64,000 bases of DNA from Batkoa obscura (GCA_030770535.1 JASVEC010000063.1:1-64000); one strand, 5' to 3'; counted from the first letter of the stretch, positions 46,650-60,364 are shown. Notes: generated by a model from the sequence alone, not told the origin. Program-made: numbers and translations.

Positions 46650-48061
46650 AAATGCTGTTTGTTTTATAGATTTATAGCCCAGTCTATAAAGTCTCATAAT
46701 AAACTCATACAATTAATATTATTATAATAAAACAATTTAATAATAGCCAGCTAAAAATTGTAAGTTGATGTCAAGTTTGAGACATTATTCAAAATTTTTA
46801 TTTATTTTAATTAGAAAGACTAATTGTATATATTTTGCCAAGGTTTAATATAATTAAAGTCTGAAGACTAATAAAACATAGCTTAAATATCCTTTATGAA
46901 ACATTGCTTTATTGCTTTATGATTAATTATGATTTATATGGTATAACTAATTCATAATTCTTTATTTTGATTTTCTGTGAAAATTTCTACCATCTAACTG
47001 CAAAAAACATTAATTCTTTTTTTATATCTATATTCAGCAATTATAATAATAAATTATAGCTCTTATTATATTCCATATATATGACTACCCAATTAAAACA
47101 GAAAACAAGGTTTTTAATATACTACTTAAAAGTTTTTTAACTAAATTATTTCCTGATATTATACTTTAACAAAGCTACTAAGTTTTATGATATTTTATAG
47201 TAGTATCTTTTATTTTATTTTATTTGTTTTATATAGTTTATTGCTTATTATATACTATTCCTACAAATTCAAGCTAATCTTAGTTATGTAAATCAAAACC
47301 TTTTGACTTATAACTAGTCAATTAAGCAAAAACTGCTCTTAATTCTAATTACTAAGCACCAACTTTTATATCATATCATATTTAAATAAGCAATTAGTCT
47401 ATATTAGTAATATAAGCTTGTTATTTGAATTAATAGGGGGGGTGTATTTCAACAAACTAGGTTTGAAAAAGATTTAGTCTTAACTTAGATGTATTTTTAT
47501 TATGTCTTATTTTTTGACTAAGTTGTAGTATTTGATGTTAATATTGTATTTAATTTTGTATTAACATTATTTTCAATTCAATGGCTAAAGTCAATAAAAT
47601 ATTGTTATTTTTGTAAAGTATAATATGGTTTTAAAAGCTGTTTAAGGTGTTTTTTCTCTAAAAATCATTTTATAAATTCAATGTTATAAACAATTCTTTT
47701 TAATATACAATGAAAATGTAAATATATTTAATATTTAATATATAATATAAAAGTCGAAGAAATTAAATTTATAGATTTATAATACAAAATTATTTATTTT
47801 GGTTGCTTTTTGATGAATCTATTTAGAAATATCTACTACAATATTGTTATAAAATTTAAATTTAACTTTTTTAAATTCAAATAAAGTTACCTTTGGCTTT
47901 AAAATTAAAATTTTACTTTATTACTTATAATTTATTATCAGCTATTATTATTTTATCAACTTGAGCTAAAAACAATTGCTTATCATAAATACTATTTACT
48001 ATTAGAATTAAACTATTAAAATTCTTATTTAAAAATATACTTTTTAATCGATTTAGAATAT

Positions 48062-48158
48062 GCGGATGTATTTTTTCGTTTATAAATTTTACTAAGAATT
48101 TTCCCACTCAAATAGTGCTTAAAAAATGGAAAAGTAATGGAATCAAAAAAACATCCCC
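48062..48158 (-). mobile_element. MITE copy 14, reverse orientation
   Basis: GCGGATGTATTTTTTCGTTT ... AAAACATCCCC with perfect ATAT flanks. Confidence 0.85.
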
Positions 48159-48229
48159 ATATATAAAACAATTAATATCTTCAACTATTTCTTTCTTTTA
48201 TTTTTGCTTATAGTTCTCAACAATATATT

Positions 48230-48310
48230 TGAGAATTTTACCAGTAGTTATTCTACTCAAATGACGCTTAAAAGATGGAAAAAATAATGATAGCCAAAAA
48301 AAAACACCCC
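48230..48310 (-). mobile_element. MITE copy 15, left end missing
   Basis: GAGAATTTTACCAGTAGTTA ... AAAAACACCCC; lacks the left terminal repeat. Confidence 0.65.
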
Positions 48311-48444
48311 TATATATCCTTAAATATTGCATGTTATTAGTATGAGTTTTATAAAAAGAAGATTGAATGTTATAATATAATGACTTGAACAGTATAAAAC
48401 TTGATTAAGGTAGTAAATTTGAATCAATACATTAGTATAAATCA

Positions 48445-48935
48445 TTAAAAATAAGTTGACTAACCTATCTAAACAATGAGGATATTTTTTTGACTTCATT
48501 ATTTTTTCCATCTTTTAGCGCTATTTGAGTGGGAAAATTGTTAGTGAAATTCTTAAATACAAAAATACATTCTCAATGCTTTTTTTTAAATCTTAAATCA
48601 AACAGCTATTCTGGTGATAAAAAATTAAAGATAATATCCATTACAATGCTCGGTAAAGTATCTAATTTAAAGTACAATCATTTGTAATTTAAGTAAAAGT
48701 TAAAGGAGGAAGAGATTTGTTTTCTATTTATACTTTCTATTTATACCGATTACTAAGAATATTGAATATATAGGGCACTAATTTTTAAGGCATTTATTTT
48801 TTATCTAAATGATAAAGATTGCATCAATATTATTTTTTTATTATGTATTTTTATCTATTTATAATACTATAAGCTATACAACTTAAGCTTTCCCAATATT
48901 GATTACGGATAGTATAGATTACATCAAAACTAGTT
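48445..48935 (+). repeat. Repeat family R, copy C (carries a MITE)
   Basis: Third copy of the repeat at about 15790 and 32815. The MITE at 48479-48574 splits its AACAATGCTTT stretch, which is whole in the other two copies. Confidence 0.55.
48479..48574 (+). mobile_element. MITE copy 16, inside repeat R
   Basis: AGGATATTTTTTTGACTTCA ... AATACATTCTC, flanked by AATG on both sides (48475-48478 and 48575-48578). The two other R copies show the empty site with a single AATG. Confidence 0.82.
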
Positions 48936-49284
48936 CAACACTTACTCTTTTTTAAATATTTAAATTAACTGTTATAATAAACGCATTCAATAATAAATTT
49001 TGGTATATAGTCATGTCTTTTCATCTAAAAAAATTTAAAGAATATTACAGATTGTACAAAAAGCAAAGACATAGTAAAATTTTCATAGCTATAGGAGCAC
49101 AAAAGTGAGCTTTCTATATATTTATTAATATTTCCAAATCAAACAATCAAATTATATTAAAAACTGGCTTTTATTTTTTAAAAATCTTTATCTTTTGATA
49201 GTGATGATCAAAGACTCGAAAAACATCCATCAATTCCTGTTTTCATGAAACTCAACCTTTTAACTCAAGTCCCAGCCAAAAAGA

Positions 49285-49322
49285 ACATTTGGGGATGTTT
49301 TTTGCAAAAACACTCCCAAAAT
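49285..49322 (+). repeat. Short hairpin resembling joined MITE ends
   Basis: TTTGGGGATGTTTTTTGC then AAAAACACTCCCAAA: the two MITE ends with almost nothing between. It lies upstream of the chosen DHODH start. Confidence 0.4.
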
Positions 49323-49400
49323 TGCAATGATAATTCAACCAATCTCGAAATCAAAAAAAACACGACCAATAACTTTTTCTCAATCTATAAAAAAACGAGA

Positions 49401-50925
49401 ATGTTGTTACACGGCTTCCAATTAGCAAGCAAGGCGAGCAAGAGCATCAAACCATTCCAGTCAATAACTCAATCCAGTCGTACTTTATTCAGTAGTAGTA
49501 AACCATTAAGCACTTATGAGTCCTTACGTGATAGTGGATATATTGTAGGAACTGTACTTTCTTTAGGGTTATTTTCATTTTATTATATGGATTCACGAAG
49601 TGGAATTCATAGTCATGTAATCAATCCTTTAATGAGATATTTTTTTGATGCTGAAGAAAGTCATAAATTATCTATAATAGCAGCTAAATATCATTTAACA
49701 CCTAAAGAGATGGTAAGTGATGACGAAGTGATGAAAGTGAATATCTTTGGTAAAGAAATTAAAAATCCAATTGGTTTAGCCGCTGGCTATGATAAAAATG
49801 GGGAAGCTATTGATGCCATGTTTGATTTAGGCTTTGGTTTGGTAGAAGTCGGTTCTGTTACTCCTAAACCACAGGTAAATAGTTTTATTTTTTTAAAATA
49901 CATAATTAAATGTTTAAATTTGAATGATAGGAAGGCAACCCAAAACCACGATTTTTTAGATTACCAGAAGATAAAGCTGTAATCAATCGCTATGGTTTTA
50001 ATTCAGACGGACACGAAGAAGTCCAATTAAGGTTAAAGTCTAGATATTGGAAACATATTAAGAATATCAATTGGGAAAAAGATAATATAGAAAATGAATA
50101 TAATTTACCAATAAATAAAAGTGGTATTGAGGGTAAATTATTAGGTATTAATTTAGGAAAAAATAAAACTTCAACAATGGAAAGTGTGGATGACTATTTA
50201 ACTGGAGTTAAAGATTTGGGTCCTTATGCTGATTACTTAGTTGTTAATATTTCATCTCCAAATACTCCAGGTTTAAGAGAGTTACAAAAAGTTAGTTATT
50301 TTAAAGAATTAATTGGAAGTGTAAGCTATTATTTTATTATCTATTTTATTTAGATGATTTATGTTAATATTAATTTTGAATAGGTAATTAAGGAAAGGGA
50401 TAATTTATCTAGTGAATTACCATTATTAGTTAAAATTGCTCCCGATGTTAATGATCAAGAATTAAAAGATATTGCTCAAGTAGCTTTAGAATTAAAATTA
50501 GATGGTATTATTGTATCAAATACTACATTAGCTAGACCAAGTACACTTAAAACTGGTAAAACAAAATTAACTTCCATTTAATTACATGACAAACTAAAAC
50601 ATATTCTTTAGGTAAAACTAACCCTAAAATAGTAGCTGAAGCTGGAGGTTTATCTGGTACTCCATTAAAAGAAAAAGCAATAGAAAAAGTTAGTCAGTTA
50701 TATAAATTGACCGAAGGTAAAATTAAGATAATTGGTTGCGGTGGTATCAGCAGTGGACAAGATGCTATTGATTTTGCTATGGCTGGAGCTTCCCTTGTTC
50801 AATTTTACACTCATTTTGGTTACCGTGGACCAATCGCACCATTAGAAATTAAACAACAAGCAGTGGAGATATTAAAAAAGAACAATACAAGTTGGGAAAA
50901 AATTGTGGGACAAAGTCATAAATAA
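49401..50925 (+). CDS. DHODH: Dihydroorotate dehydrogenase, class 2 (mitochondrial)
   Basis: Quinone-linked enzyme of the mitochondrial inner membrane that makes orotate in pyrimidine synthesis. Exons 49401-49874, 49931-50320, 50384-50555 and 50612-50925 join in phase to 449 residues. The first 35 or so residues are basic and Ser-rich ([18 protein letters not shown]), a likely mitochondrial presequence, followed by a membrane helix ([17 protein letters not shown]), the class 2 layout. FMN-barrel motifs follow: [54 protein letters not shown] with the class 2 catalytic Ser, LVKIAPD, IVSNTT and [10 protein letters not shown]. The frame is open upstream to an ATG at 49245, but that extension runs through a MITE-like hairpin, so the ATG at 49401 is preferred. 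Confidence 0.93.
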
Positions 50926-51118
50926 AATAAAATAAAATGTCACTATTTTGAATTTGAATTATACACATAATTTTGTTTATAACAATATTGTTTATTTTTT
51001 AAATGTTATTAGTAGAATTTTTGATAATTTTCTATTGGTTAAATTTTTCATGATGCAATTTAACAACAAAAATCTACATCACAAATTATAATCTATTTTT
51101 CTAATATTTTAATTTCAA

Positions 51119-54100
51119 ATGGGTTCTTATCATTTAAAGCATTTTGAGTTTTATCAACAAACAACAATAACTAATTTAAATAACTTAGTTTCAGTAAATT
51201 ATATCATCTTTATATTAAATCATATAACACTAAGTATCATTTATTTAGGATAATAAAATTCAATTACATGGAACTCCTAAAGGCTTAATTGTCACAGATA
51301 GTTTAGGCAATGTGATTTTATTAGATACCAATTTAGCAATTAAACAAAAATATCAAGCTTATGAAGAGAGTTCTTATTCCGTCAAATTTTTACATTATTT
51401 AAATGAAGAAGAAGATATATTACTCACTATAGGGGTAAGTCCGATTATCATTTATTATTCTTTAAAATCTATATCTTTAAGAAAACAATTATTTAAGTAA
51501 CTAATAATTTTATTCTTTTATAATAGGAATCAGAGGGTGGAAGTGGAGATAATAATTTTGTACCAATATTAAAAGTATGGGAATTATTTCCAAAAACGAA
51601 ATTTTTAAATCGAACTTGGTTAAATATTAATAAAAACTTACCTAACTGTTTAAAAACACTTAAATTAAATAATAGTTTAGCAAAGGTAAATTTCATTCAT
51701 TTATTTTTTATAACAAATTTATTTTTCAAATATTAATATATCATCTTCCTTAGCTTTCTTGCCTCTCAATTTCTAAAGATAAGAATAACTTAGTCGTGGG
51801 TTCGATGGATGGTCAAGTCATCTTAATTCAAGCCAATTTAATTAAAGATCGATTCATTAAACAAAAAGTAATTCATACTTGTACTGAAAAGATAACTGGT
51901 AAATAATTAATAATAATAATAATAATAATAAGTATAACTAACTATTAATTTATTAACATCATTTTACTTAGGACTAGGATTTAGTGATTACAATAATGAA
52001 GAACAACTAACTTTATTTATTATAACTACAAGAGAAATATTAACTTATTCTATTGGAAATCACGAATACAAAGTATACTATTAAATATTAATGTATGTAT
52101 TATAAATAATAATTAAATTATTTTATTCTAGCAAGTATTAGATGATCAAGGATGTAATTTAAATTGTACTTCAATGGTTGATAATTCCTTTCATAAAGGC
52201 ATTACAATGGCTAGAAATGATGTAGTTTTAATCTAATAACAATCCGTATATATAATATTTATAACATTTACTTTAGGCATTTTATTTTTATGATACAGAA
52301 GGAAGAGGGCCTTGTTTAGCATTTGAAGGTAATCAAAAGAATATTATACAAATAATAAATTAATTTTAATTTTTAATTAATTTTATTAAGGTATTAAAAG
52401 TAGTATTGGATGGTACGATACACAATTAGTAATATTATCACCATTGATGGATCGAGTACAACCTTATCGAATTCAAGATATGATTAGTGAAGAAGAACGA
52501 CAAGAAAGTAAAAAAATAGAGATCTATGATGTCACTCAAAAATTAATAGCTTATTCTTATAACTTTGAACAAAATATTCAAAATTTATGTTATACTAATA
52601 ATTGTTTTTATATATTATTAAAAGATGGAGAATTAATTAAAATTTATGAAAAAGAAGTACAAAATAAATTAGAAATCTTATTAAAACAAGATTTATTTCA
52701 ATTAAGTTTAAATATTTGTCAATCTAACAAAGGAGTGGATAATAAACAATTAGCAGATATTCATAAAAAATTTGCAGATTTTTTATATCAAAAAGGAGAA
52801 TTTGATGATGCTATGGACCAATATATAAATACTTTAGCTTATTTAGAACCTAGTTATGTTATTAGAAAAGTAAGTTTAAATTATAACAATAATTAATTTA
52901 TTTTACTAAATTAATAATAAATAACAAAAGTATTTAGATGGCCAACGCTTACAAAGTTTAACAAGATATTTACAAGCATTACATAATCATCCTAGTAAAA
53001 TGGCAAATCCGGATCATACTACATTATTATTAAATTGTTATACTAAACTAAAAGAAGAAGATAAAATTGAACAATTTATAAATTCAAATACAACAATGGA
53101 ATTAAATTTTGAATTAGAGATAGGAATTAAAGTATTAAGACAAGCTCAATATTTTAATCAAGCTTTAGAATTAGCTAAAAAATATCAACAACATGATTGG
53201 TGTTTAAAGATACTTATTGAAGATCAATGCGAATACAAACAGGGATATGAATATTTACTTGAGTTGAGTCAAGAAGAACAAAAATATTATGTCATGGAAT
53301 ATGGACGTATTTTAATTAAAAATATACATGATAAACTAATTCAATTATTAATTCAATTAAGTACAGAAAATAAGAATAAGAATATTAATCCAATTGAATT
53401 TATTAGTATATTTATTGATTATCCGATTTATTGTATATTATATTTAGAACAATATGTTAATATTCAATTTAATTTGGATTTAAATAATATTAAACATCAA
53501 TCTATTAATATTAATAATAATGAAAAAAATGGAAGAAGAAATAGTATGAATAATAAAGAAGAAACGATTATTTGGGATACATTATTAGAATTATATTTAG
53601 CTAATTTTAATTCAGAGATATTATTTAATGAAGATAAAAAGAATTATTATCAAACATTAAAAAATAAAATTTTATTTATTTTAAATAATAAAAAGGTAAT
53701 TATTATTTAATTATTTAATTAATTTTAGTTGATTTTTATATAGATTAATTATGATATTAATTTTGCTATGGTATTATGTAAACAATATTCATTTGATGAA
53801 GGATTAATACTTTTATTTGAAAAATTGGAAATGTATCAAGATATATTAAATCATTATATTAAATTACAAGATGTTAATAACATATTAGAAACATTAAGAA
53901 AATATGGGTAATTTCAAATATTTGATAATAATTTAATAATAATTTAATATATTAGATTTAAAGAAGTTTATTTATATCATTTAACATTGGAATATTTTTC
54001 CACTAGTAATCATGCTATATTAAATTACCCAATTCAATTTCGTCAAGTTTTAGATATTATTGAAGATAATAATATTATTCCACCATTACACGTTATTCAA

Positions 54101-54844
54101 GCTTTATCCAGAAACTCGATTGTTACTATTGGTACTTTAAAACCTTTTATTTTAAAAGGTATTAAACAGGATTTAAATTCAATTGAAAAGGTAAATAGAC
54201 AGAGAAAAATAGAAAGAAAGAAGATAAAACAAGAGGGAGGCGATGTTGAAGGTTAAAGACGAGTTACTAATATTGAGTTTTTTTAGGATCAAGCGAGAAA
54301 TTTGGCGTATGAAGTGGAAAATCAAAAGAAGGAAATAGAATTGGAAGAATTGAAAAACAAGTAATTGAATCATTATTGTTATTAATTATTTTAATTGAAT
54401 ATTAATTATTATTATTATTTTAATTAGGGTTAAAATCTTCCAATTAACTAAATGTTCTTCCTGTTCAACACCATTAGATTTACCATTACTACACTTTTTA
54501 TGTAAGCATTCATTTCATATTAGGTAATTGATTTATTATTTATAATAATTTAAATTTATATTTTATGAAATAAAATAAATAGATGCTTAGGACAAACCCG
54601 AGAAACATGCCCAATTTGTGAAAATAAAGATCAAATGATTTTAAAATTAGATAAAGTTATGGAAGAAGAAGCAATGAATCATCAATCGTTTATTGAAAAA
54701 GTAAGTTAATTTATTGTTTAAATAGATTTTATAGTAAAAAGATATTAATAAATTATATTTACTTAGATTCAAGAAACAGAAGATCATGGCTTAGATTTAA
54801 TTTATGAACAATACTCAAAAAATTCTTTTTCTTTTTTATCTTAA
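51119..54844 (+). CDS. VPS11: Vps11, RING-finger subunit of HOPS/CORVET
   Basis: Core subunit of the class C Vps tethering complexes at endosome and vacuole, with E3-like RING. Fifteen exons: 51119-51193, 51249-51434, 51527-51685, 51754-51898, 51972-52072, 52132-52221, 52277-52328, 52391-52869, 52931-53695, 53744-53907, 53956-54190, 54287-54360, 54428-54523, 54583-54700, 54767-54844, joining in phase to 938 residues; human VPS11 is 941. The N-terminal propeller is divergent but has FYFYDTEGRGPCLAFEG. The solenoid has FADFLYQKGEFDDAMDQYI, YLDGQRLQSLTRYLQALH and DHTTLLLNCYTKLKE, which are diagnostic. The C-terminal RING (about 850-886) reads C-x2-C, C-x-H, H-x2-C, C-x2-C. Intact; convergent with gamma-COP, 165 bases apart. 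Confidence 0.95.
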
Positions 54845-55009
54845 TATAAAATAATGGAAAAATAAATATCATTTATTCTTTTTAATAAAAGATATTTACA
54901 AAAAGTAAAAAAGTTTTGTATTTTCATAAAAAAGAAACTAAAAAACAGTTAAGCCTTAACATTAAATATATATGAAAATATTATGATAAGTTGTTTTTAT
55001 TTCAATTGA

Positions 55010-58000
55010 TTAAACCACAGCATTAACAATAGCTTGAGGTAAATTTAAATCCTTAGCTCTAACAGCTAATTCTAATGTAATTATACCACTTCTTAATGTC
55101 ATACGAATTTTAGCTGCACATGGTATACTATTTAAAAATAAACCAGTAAAATTACAAGCATGTAAAGTAGCCTCTTCTTTAACAACTTGACCTTCCACTA
55201 ATTGCATACCTAATAAATCTGTGAGGAGATAAACAGTATCTAAAATATAAATAATAAATAAATAATAAACATTAATATCTAAAAATAAATTAATTTATGG
55301 TAATTTACCTTGTAAATTATCCACCGCATTTAGTTCAAATGTTTCAACTAAATGACAATTGTTTTCATCTTTTGATGGATCTAAACTTTCCCAAACAGAA
55401 TGAAAACCGCCTTCATTATTAGATGCTAAAATAGATGGTATCATATAATCTGATAATTGTAATTTGAGTGTATCAATCTAATTAATAAAAAAATAATATT
55501 TAATTTTCTTTTCTTTCATTCTTTTTTTTATAACAAAAAATAAAACTTACTGTATAATCATCTTCAAACCCATCTTCTTCAATATCCCCAGTAGTTGGAT
55601 CACATTCTTTAGCAATAAATTTTAAACAATTACTAAATGTAGCAGCTACTGGAACATTAGCTGGTTTATTTCGAATTACATAAGTAGCTACAGGTGTATT
55701 ATATGAAATACTCTCTGCTGGTACTTCTCCTATTGAAGTTAATTCATCAATTGGTTCTCCAGTTAATAAATCAAAACTGGATCCAATTTCTTCTTCCATT
55801 TCAACAATTAAATTTTCAAGTACTACTTCTTGAATAGTATTAGTACATAAAAACTAGAAAATAAATATATTAATTAAATTAGATTTGTATAAAAATATAC
55901 AAAATAGAAAATGAAATCTCTTTTTACCTCAAAAACAATATGATTATTAAAAATATGTTTAGTAACTTGAATAGCATACTCGGTTTCAGCTTCAGTTAAA
56001 TCAAGTGGACTTGAAATTGGTGAAGATTTCAAAAGTAAACCAAATTCTTTAGTTTCAGGTACAGCTGAATTTAAACGTTTTAAATTAACTTGTAAAGCTT
56101 CCAATAATTGGACAGCAGAAGTTGAATTTTGTTGATTATTTCCTGAAGTATTACTATTTTTATCTTTTGATTTAGATACAGGATCAATAATTGGAGGTGC
56201 ATTTCCTAATTAATAAATTAAAATAAATTTATCTTAAATCTAAATCTTAAATAATTTACTTTGATTCGATTGAAAGTTACTTTCTTCCCCACGTAAAATA
56301 GTTGGTACGTTTTCAATATCAAATGGATTACTTGATTTTTCTGAATTCATACAATATTCACTTAATAATTGTTCCAATGTGCTTAAATGATAAACTTGTT
56401 CCGATTTAATAAAGGCATTAGCATTAATTTCATTTTCCATAACTCTTAAAGACCATGCTGCTCGATCTCTAACTTCATCATCTGGGTCATCAAGACATCT
56501 TATATATAAAAATAAATATTATTATTATTCTATATTAATAAACAATTATTTTAATTACCTAGTCAATAATACTCTAATACTTTTTTTAACTTTCAAATCT
56601 TCAATACCTACAGCGAACTTAACTAAAGCTGATACAGCAGCCGCTCTAACAACAGCGGTTTCAAGAATAACACGATTATAAATGAATCGAATATATAATG
56701 TAGGATTCGAAGTTTTTGGTCCTTCTAAACCAAGGAAATGAAGAATTTTAACTGATAATTTAGAATATTCACAATCTTCAATAAATTCACAAAGGTGTGA
56801 TAAAGCCCCTTCTTTACTTTCGGGTAAACTTTGTACTAATTCAATAATTGCATCTACAACTGATCGTTTAAACTCATATCCTCCTTCATCTCTTAATACT
56901 GTAGATAAAAAGTTTAATAATACATGTTGTTTACTAGGAAATTTGATCCCGAGGCTTTTGATGGCATCAACTACAATCACTCGGAATTCATCTGAAATAT
57001 CGTTCATTAAAGAGGATACTTGTTTAATTAAAGCATCAATAGTGGATTCAGTTCCTATTTTAAGTAAAGCTGTAATAGCAAAGGTAGCCACTGAACGATT
57101 AGAATCCGAAATAAGTTCATCTAAACCAAGTTTCCAATTCACCATAGCATTAGCATGGGTAAGTGCTACTCGATTAATAGTTCTAATAGCTGCAAATCTT
57201 AAAGCAGATTTAGATGATGATAAAAATTGTTGTAAAGCTAATTAAAAATCAAATTAAGTTTTATATTAATATTGATATTAATATAATAATTTTTCTTACT
57301 TCTAACAGCTGGATAAATTTGTTCTACAGTTAATCCTGGCATTGAACAAATCACTTTAGCAGCTTCGAGCGATACAGAATCATTACGATTGCGTAACCAA
57401 TTACAAAGTTTATCATAAATTACATTAGAAAATCTAAATAATTAATAAAAATCAATAACACATTCATAAAAATAGTTGTACAATCTAAAACTTACTGTCC
57501 ACTTTGTTCAATAGATTTCCCCGCAAGTCGAATCAAATAGCAATGAGCAAATGGGTCTTTTAAACTTTCTGCTGACATACCATTACCACCAACAAACATT
57601 TGAACTAATTTATTAATCGATACTTTATCTTGTTGACGAATAAGTGCCATTAACCCTAACGCATGATATTGTGAGATAGTAGTACTTGGTATTTGTACCG
57701 CTGATGATCTCATAAAGGAGGATACCATAGAACTAAATCCAGAACCTTTAGCTACCATAGCTGATTGTACTTCATTGGACCAACGACGAATCACTTCTTT
57801 GCTTTGTGGAAATAAATGGTAACTACTGACTAAAGCAGCAGAACTGATAGAGGAATCGGATTTATCTACAATGGCTGCTTTTAAAAAACGTTCAATACTG
57901 GGTAACATACTGGCCTATAGTGATGAAATTATTAGCTATAGATTTTTTTTTTATTAAAATAATAGTTACATCAGTAATTTTACATAAAGCACGAATAGCG

Positions 58001-58509
58001 TTTGGTCGACACAAAGCTTCACTCTGAGGTTGCATATCTTTTGTTAAACTACTAGTAATAATAATTACATCTTGAGCAATAGAAGATAACTCTTTAATAG
58101 CTAAATAAATGATTTGACGTAATGGTAACTAGATTTGGAAATTTTTATAAATAAATAAATAAAAACGATTAGTCAATTGATCATATTTTGTTTCTTTTTA
58201 AAATATAATTAGTATTGACTTACATCTTGTGACTGGAACAATTTTGTAATCGAAAAAAATAGTTCTGTAGCTTCAATAGTCGATAATGTATCCCCTTTAT
58301 ATAATAAAAATAAAATTTTGGCAATAATTATACGACATTGATATGGTTTGATTGGACTCATATTGAACACACGTGCTTCTTGTAAAACAGTACTCTTTTC
58401 GAGATTCAAAAAGACATCTAAATCGTCTATGAAATTAATTAGTTTTAAAGTGGCGGATGGAATTTATTAGAAATTTACCTATCTCTTCATTTTTCTTATT
58501 CCAACTCAT
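55010..58509 (-). CDS. SEC21: Coatomer subunit gamma (gamma-COP)
   Basis: Subunit of the COPI coat for Golgi-to-ER retrograde transport. Eleven exons on the minus strand: 58479-58509, 58224-58426, 57970-58128, 57496-57914, 57300-57433, 56559-57237, 56260-56498, 55928-56205, 55551-55853, 55309-55477, 55010-55239; 947 residues in phase, against 935 in yeast. The N-terminal HEAT-like trunk has EKSTVLQEARVFNMSPI, TEATELFFSITKLFQSQD-like, RPNAIRALCKITD and ALRFAAIRTINRVA. A Ser/Asn/Lys-rich hinge lies at about 600-650. The C-terminal appendage has VAATFSNCLKFIAKECDPTT and ends LNLPQAIVNAVV. The gene looks intact. Confidence 0.96.
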
Positions 58510-59735
58510 AATGTTCAATTAATTGTTTTATATTGTTGCTAATAAGATCAAAATATTAATATTCTTTATAAATTTATTTTTTGAATGAGTTTTACAATTA
58601 TTATAATGAACTTGAAATTGATTAAAATAAATGATTTGTCGTTTTTTGATGGTTATTTTTTTACACGCTGGCGTTTCTTAAATTGATTTGTTCCTTTCAA
58701 CTTTAAAATCTATTAGATTTGGTTTAAATTTTGGTTGCAAAATTAAATTAGTTGAGAATTTTACTTGTTAATGAAGAATGTAGAATTTTGGACATAATTT
58801 ACCCATTTTATTTTTAAGAGCTTTAGATAAAAAATAGGAACTTTAGCTTTGTTTTTGAATATTTATAGAAACGTAATTATTGTTTAATATTATATAATGT
58901 ATAGCTTTTCATTAATAAAATTAAAAATTAATAAATAGAATTCTAGTTGTTATTTTTAGAATAGTAGCCTTGATTACATCATAATAACACTTGTTATATT
59001 AATTCCAAGTAATAAATTAATTTCTACTAATAAATCGAATATAATAATATTTAATAGAAAACTCAAATTATTTATCAAAAGGGTTGATTTTAGTAAGACA
59101 ACATATAGTTATGGAGGATAATGTTTAAAGTCATTATAATTACAAAAGCTTCATTATGTTCTTTGAGTACCCTTTGTGTAACTTTGAATTTTTAATGTAT
59201 TAGTACTTTCTTAAACAAAGAGACATCTGTGTATTAGACTTAATTGAAGGAGTTTATTATCCTACTTAAAATATTGAAAAAAAGGAACATACATGAAATT
59301 AACTTTGATATAATCCGTATCGTTTAATATAAAATGAATGCATCAAATGATAATCTTTTTGCAATCAATATCCCTATCAATTAGTATAAATAGAAAGGGG
59401 AATCCGTGCCTTTTATTTTTGTTTAATTTACAAAATTATTACGTTAAAACTAAATAGTTTACTGGATACTGTAGTTAATACTATCTTTAGTTTTTTATCT
59501 CCAAACGAGTTTTATGACTTAAGGTTTTTAAACAAAGCCTTATTCAGATAAGTCGAGTGACTTATCTTTAATCATCTTTAATCATCTATAATACCTTGTT
59601 TATAACGATTCATTCTCTTACTTGGATATCCAAATGTCTTTTTATAGAACCAATACTAACCATGTGCAGTATTTAAAAATAGAATTCAAGTGTTTAGGTC
59701 TTCTAACATCATACTCTAATATTGAAATAGTATGT

Positions 59736-59833
59736 AGGGATGTATTCTTGTATTTGAGGATTCTATTAATAAATTTTCTACTCAAATAGCGCTTAAAAGA
59801 TGGAAAAAGTAATGAAGCCAAAAAAATATCCCC
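59736..59833 (-). mobile_element. MITE copy 17, inside F-box pseudogene B
   Basis: AGGGATGTATTCTTGTATTT ... AAAATATCCCC, flanked by ATGT on both sides (59732-59735 and 59834-59837). Confidence 0.87.
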
Positions 59834-60364
59834 ATGTTCTAATCATTTTAAGTCTTCCATTGATCTTGTACTATACAGACCAATAATAAGTATTTTATCC
59901 TATTCAAGAAGCATGGTGTTATCTGTTAGGAACAAATGTAAACCTGGTTTATTAGACTATATGAAGTTGTACTAAGTTAATAGGTTGATAGCTTTCATTA
60001 CCAGTTCAATTGGTTTAGAGCATCTTGTCAATCTACTTGCTTTTAACAGACACCACATTAAAATCAACTATTTTTCAATCAATTTAAATGAACTCGGAAA
60101 ATCGAAGAAGTCATTTAAATAATTGAAAAAGTTAATAGCAGATTGTAACACTTTTTTGGTATCTACAAGCTTTAGTAATAATTCCAATTTCTATCTACTT
60201 GAAGTATTAAAATGATACATGCTTTTAAAAATAAAATCCCTTGAAGCTATTTGATTAATGTTTTTAAGATAAAAGAAGTATTTGTAAATATTGATTTTAT
60301 TCATGACAGTATGACTAGATCTACTTATACAAATATGTAATCTCATGGTTTTAGTAAGCTAACT

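Larger units (their letters stand above)
45193..49400. other. Repeat-rich gene-free region
   Basis: 4.2 kb without a recognised gene. MITE copies at 45600-45695, 46565-46649, 48062-48158, 48230-48310 and 48479-48574, with partial ones near 45860-45885 and 45947-46002. Repeat R copy C at about 48445-48935 and a possible R end fragment near 46040-46145. Confidence 0.6.

Noticed and set aside
47430-47460. A GGGGGGGTGTATTTC run resembling a MITE end
   Set aside because: No core or opposite end follows.
49013-49244. Upstream exon for DHODH or a separate small gene (MSFHLKKFKEYYRLY...)
   Set aside because: A 31-codon frame with a GTGAGC donor could splice into the 49245 frame, but the product matches nothing I know and would lengthen DHODH past its presequence. 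Kept only as a possibility.
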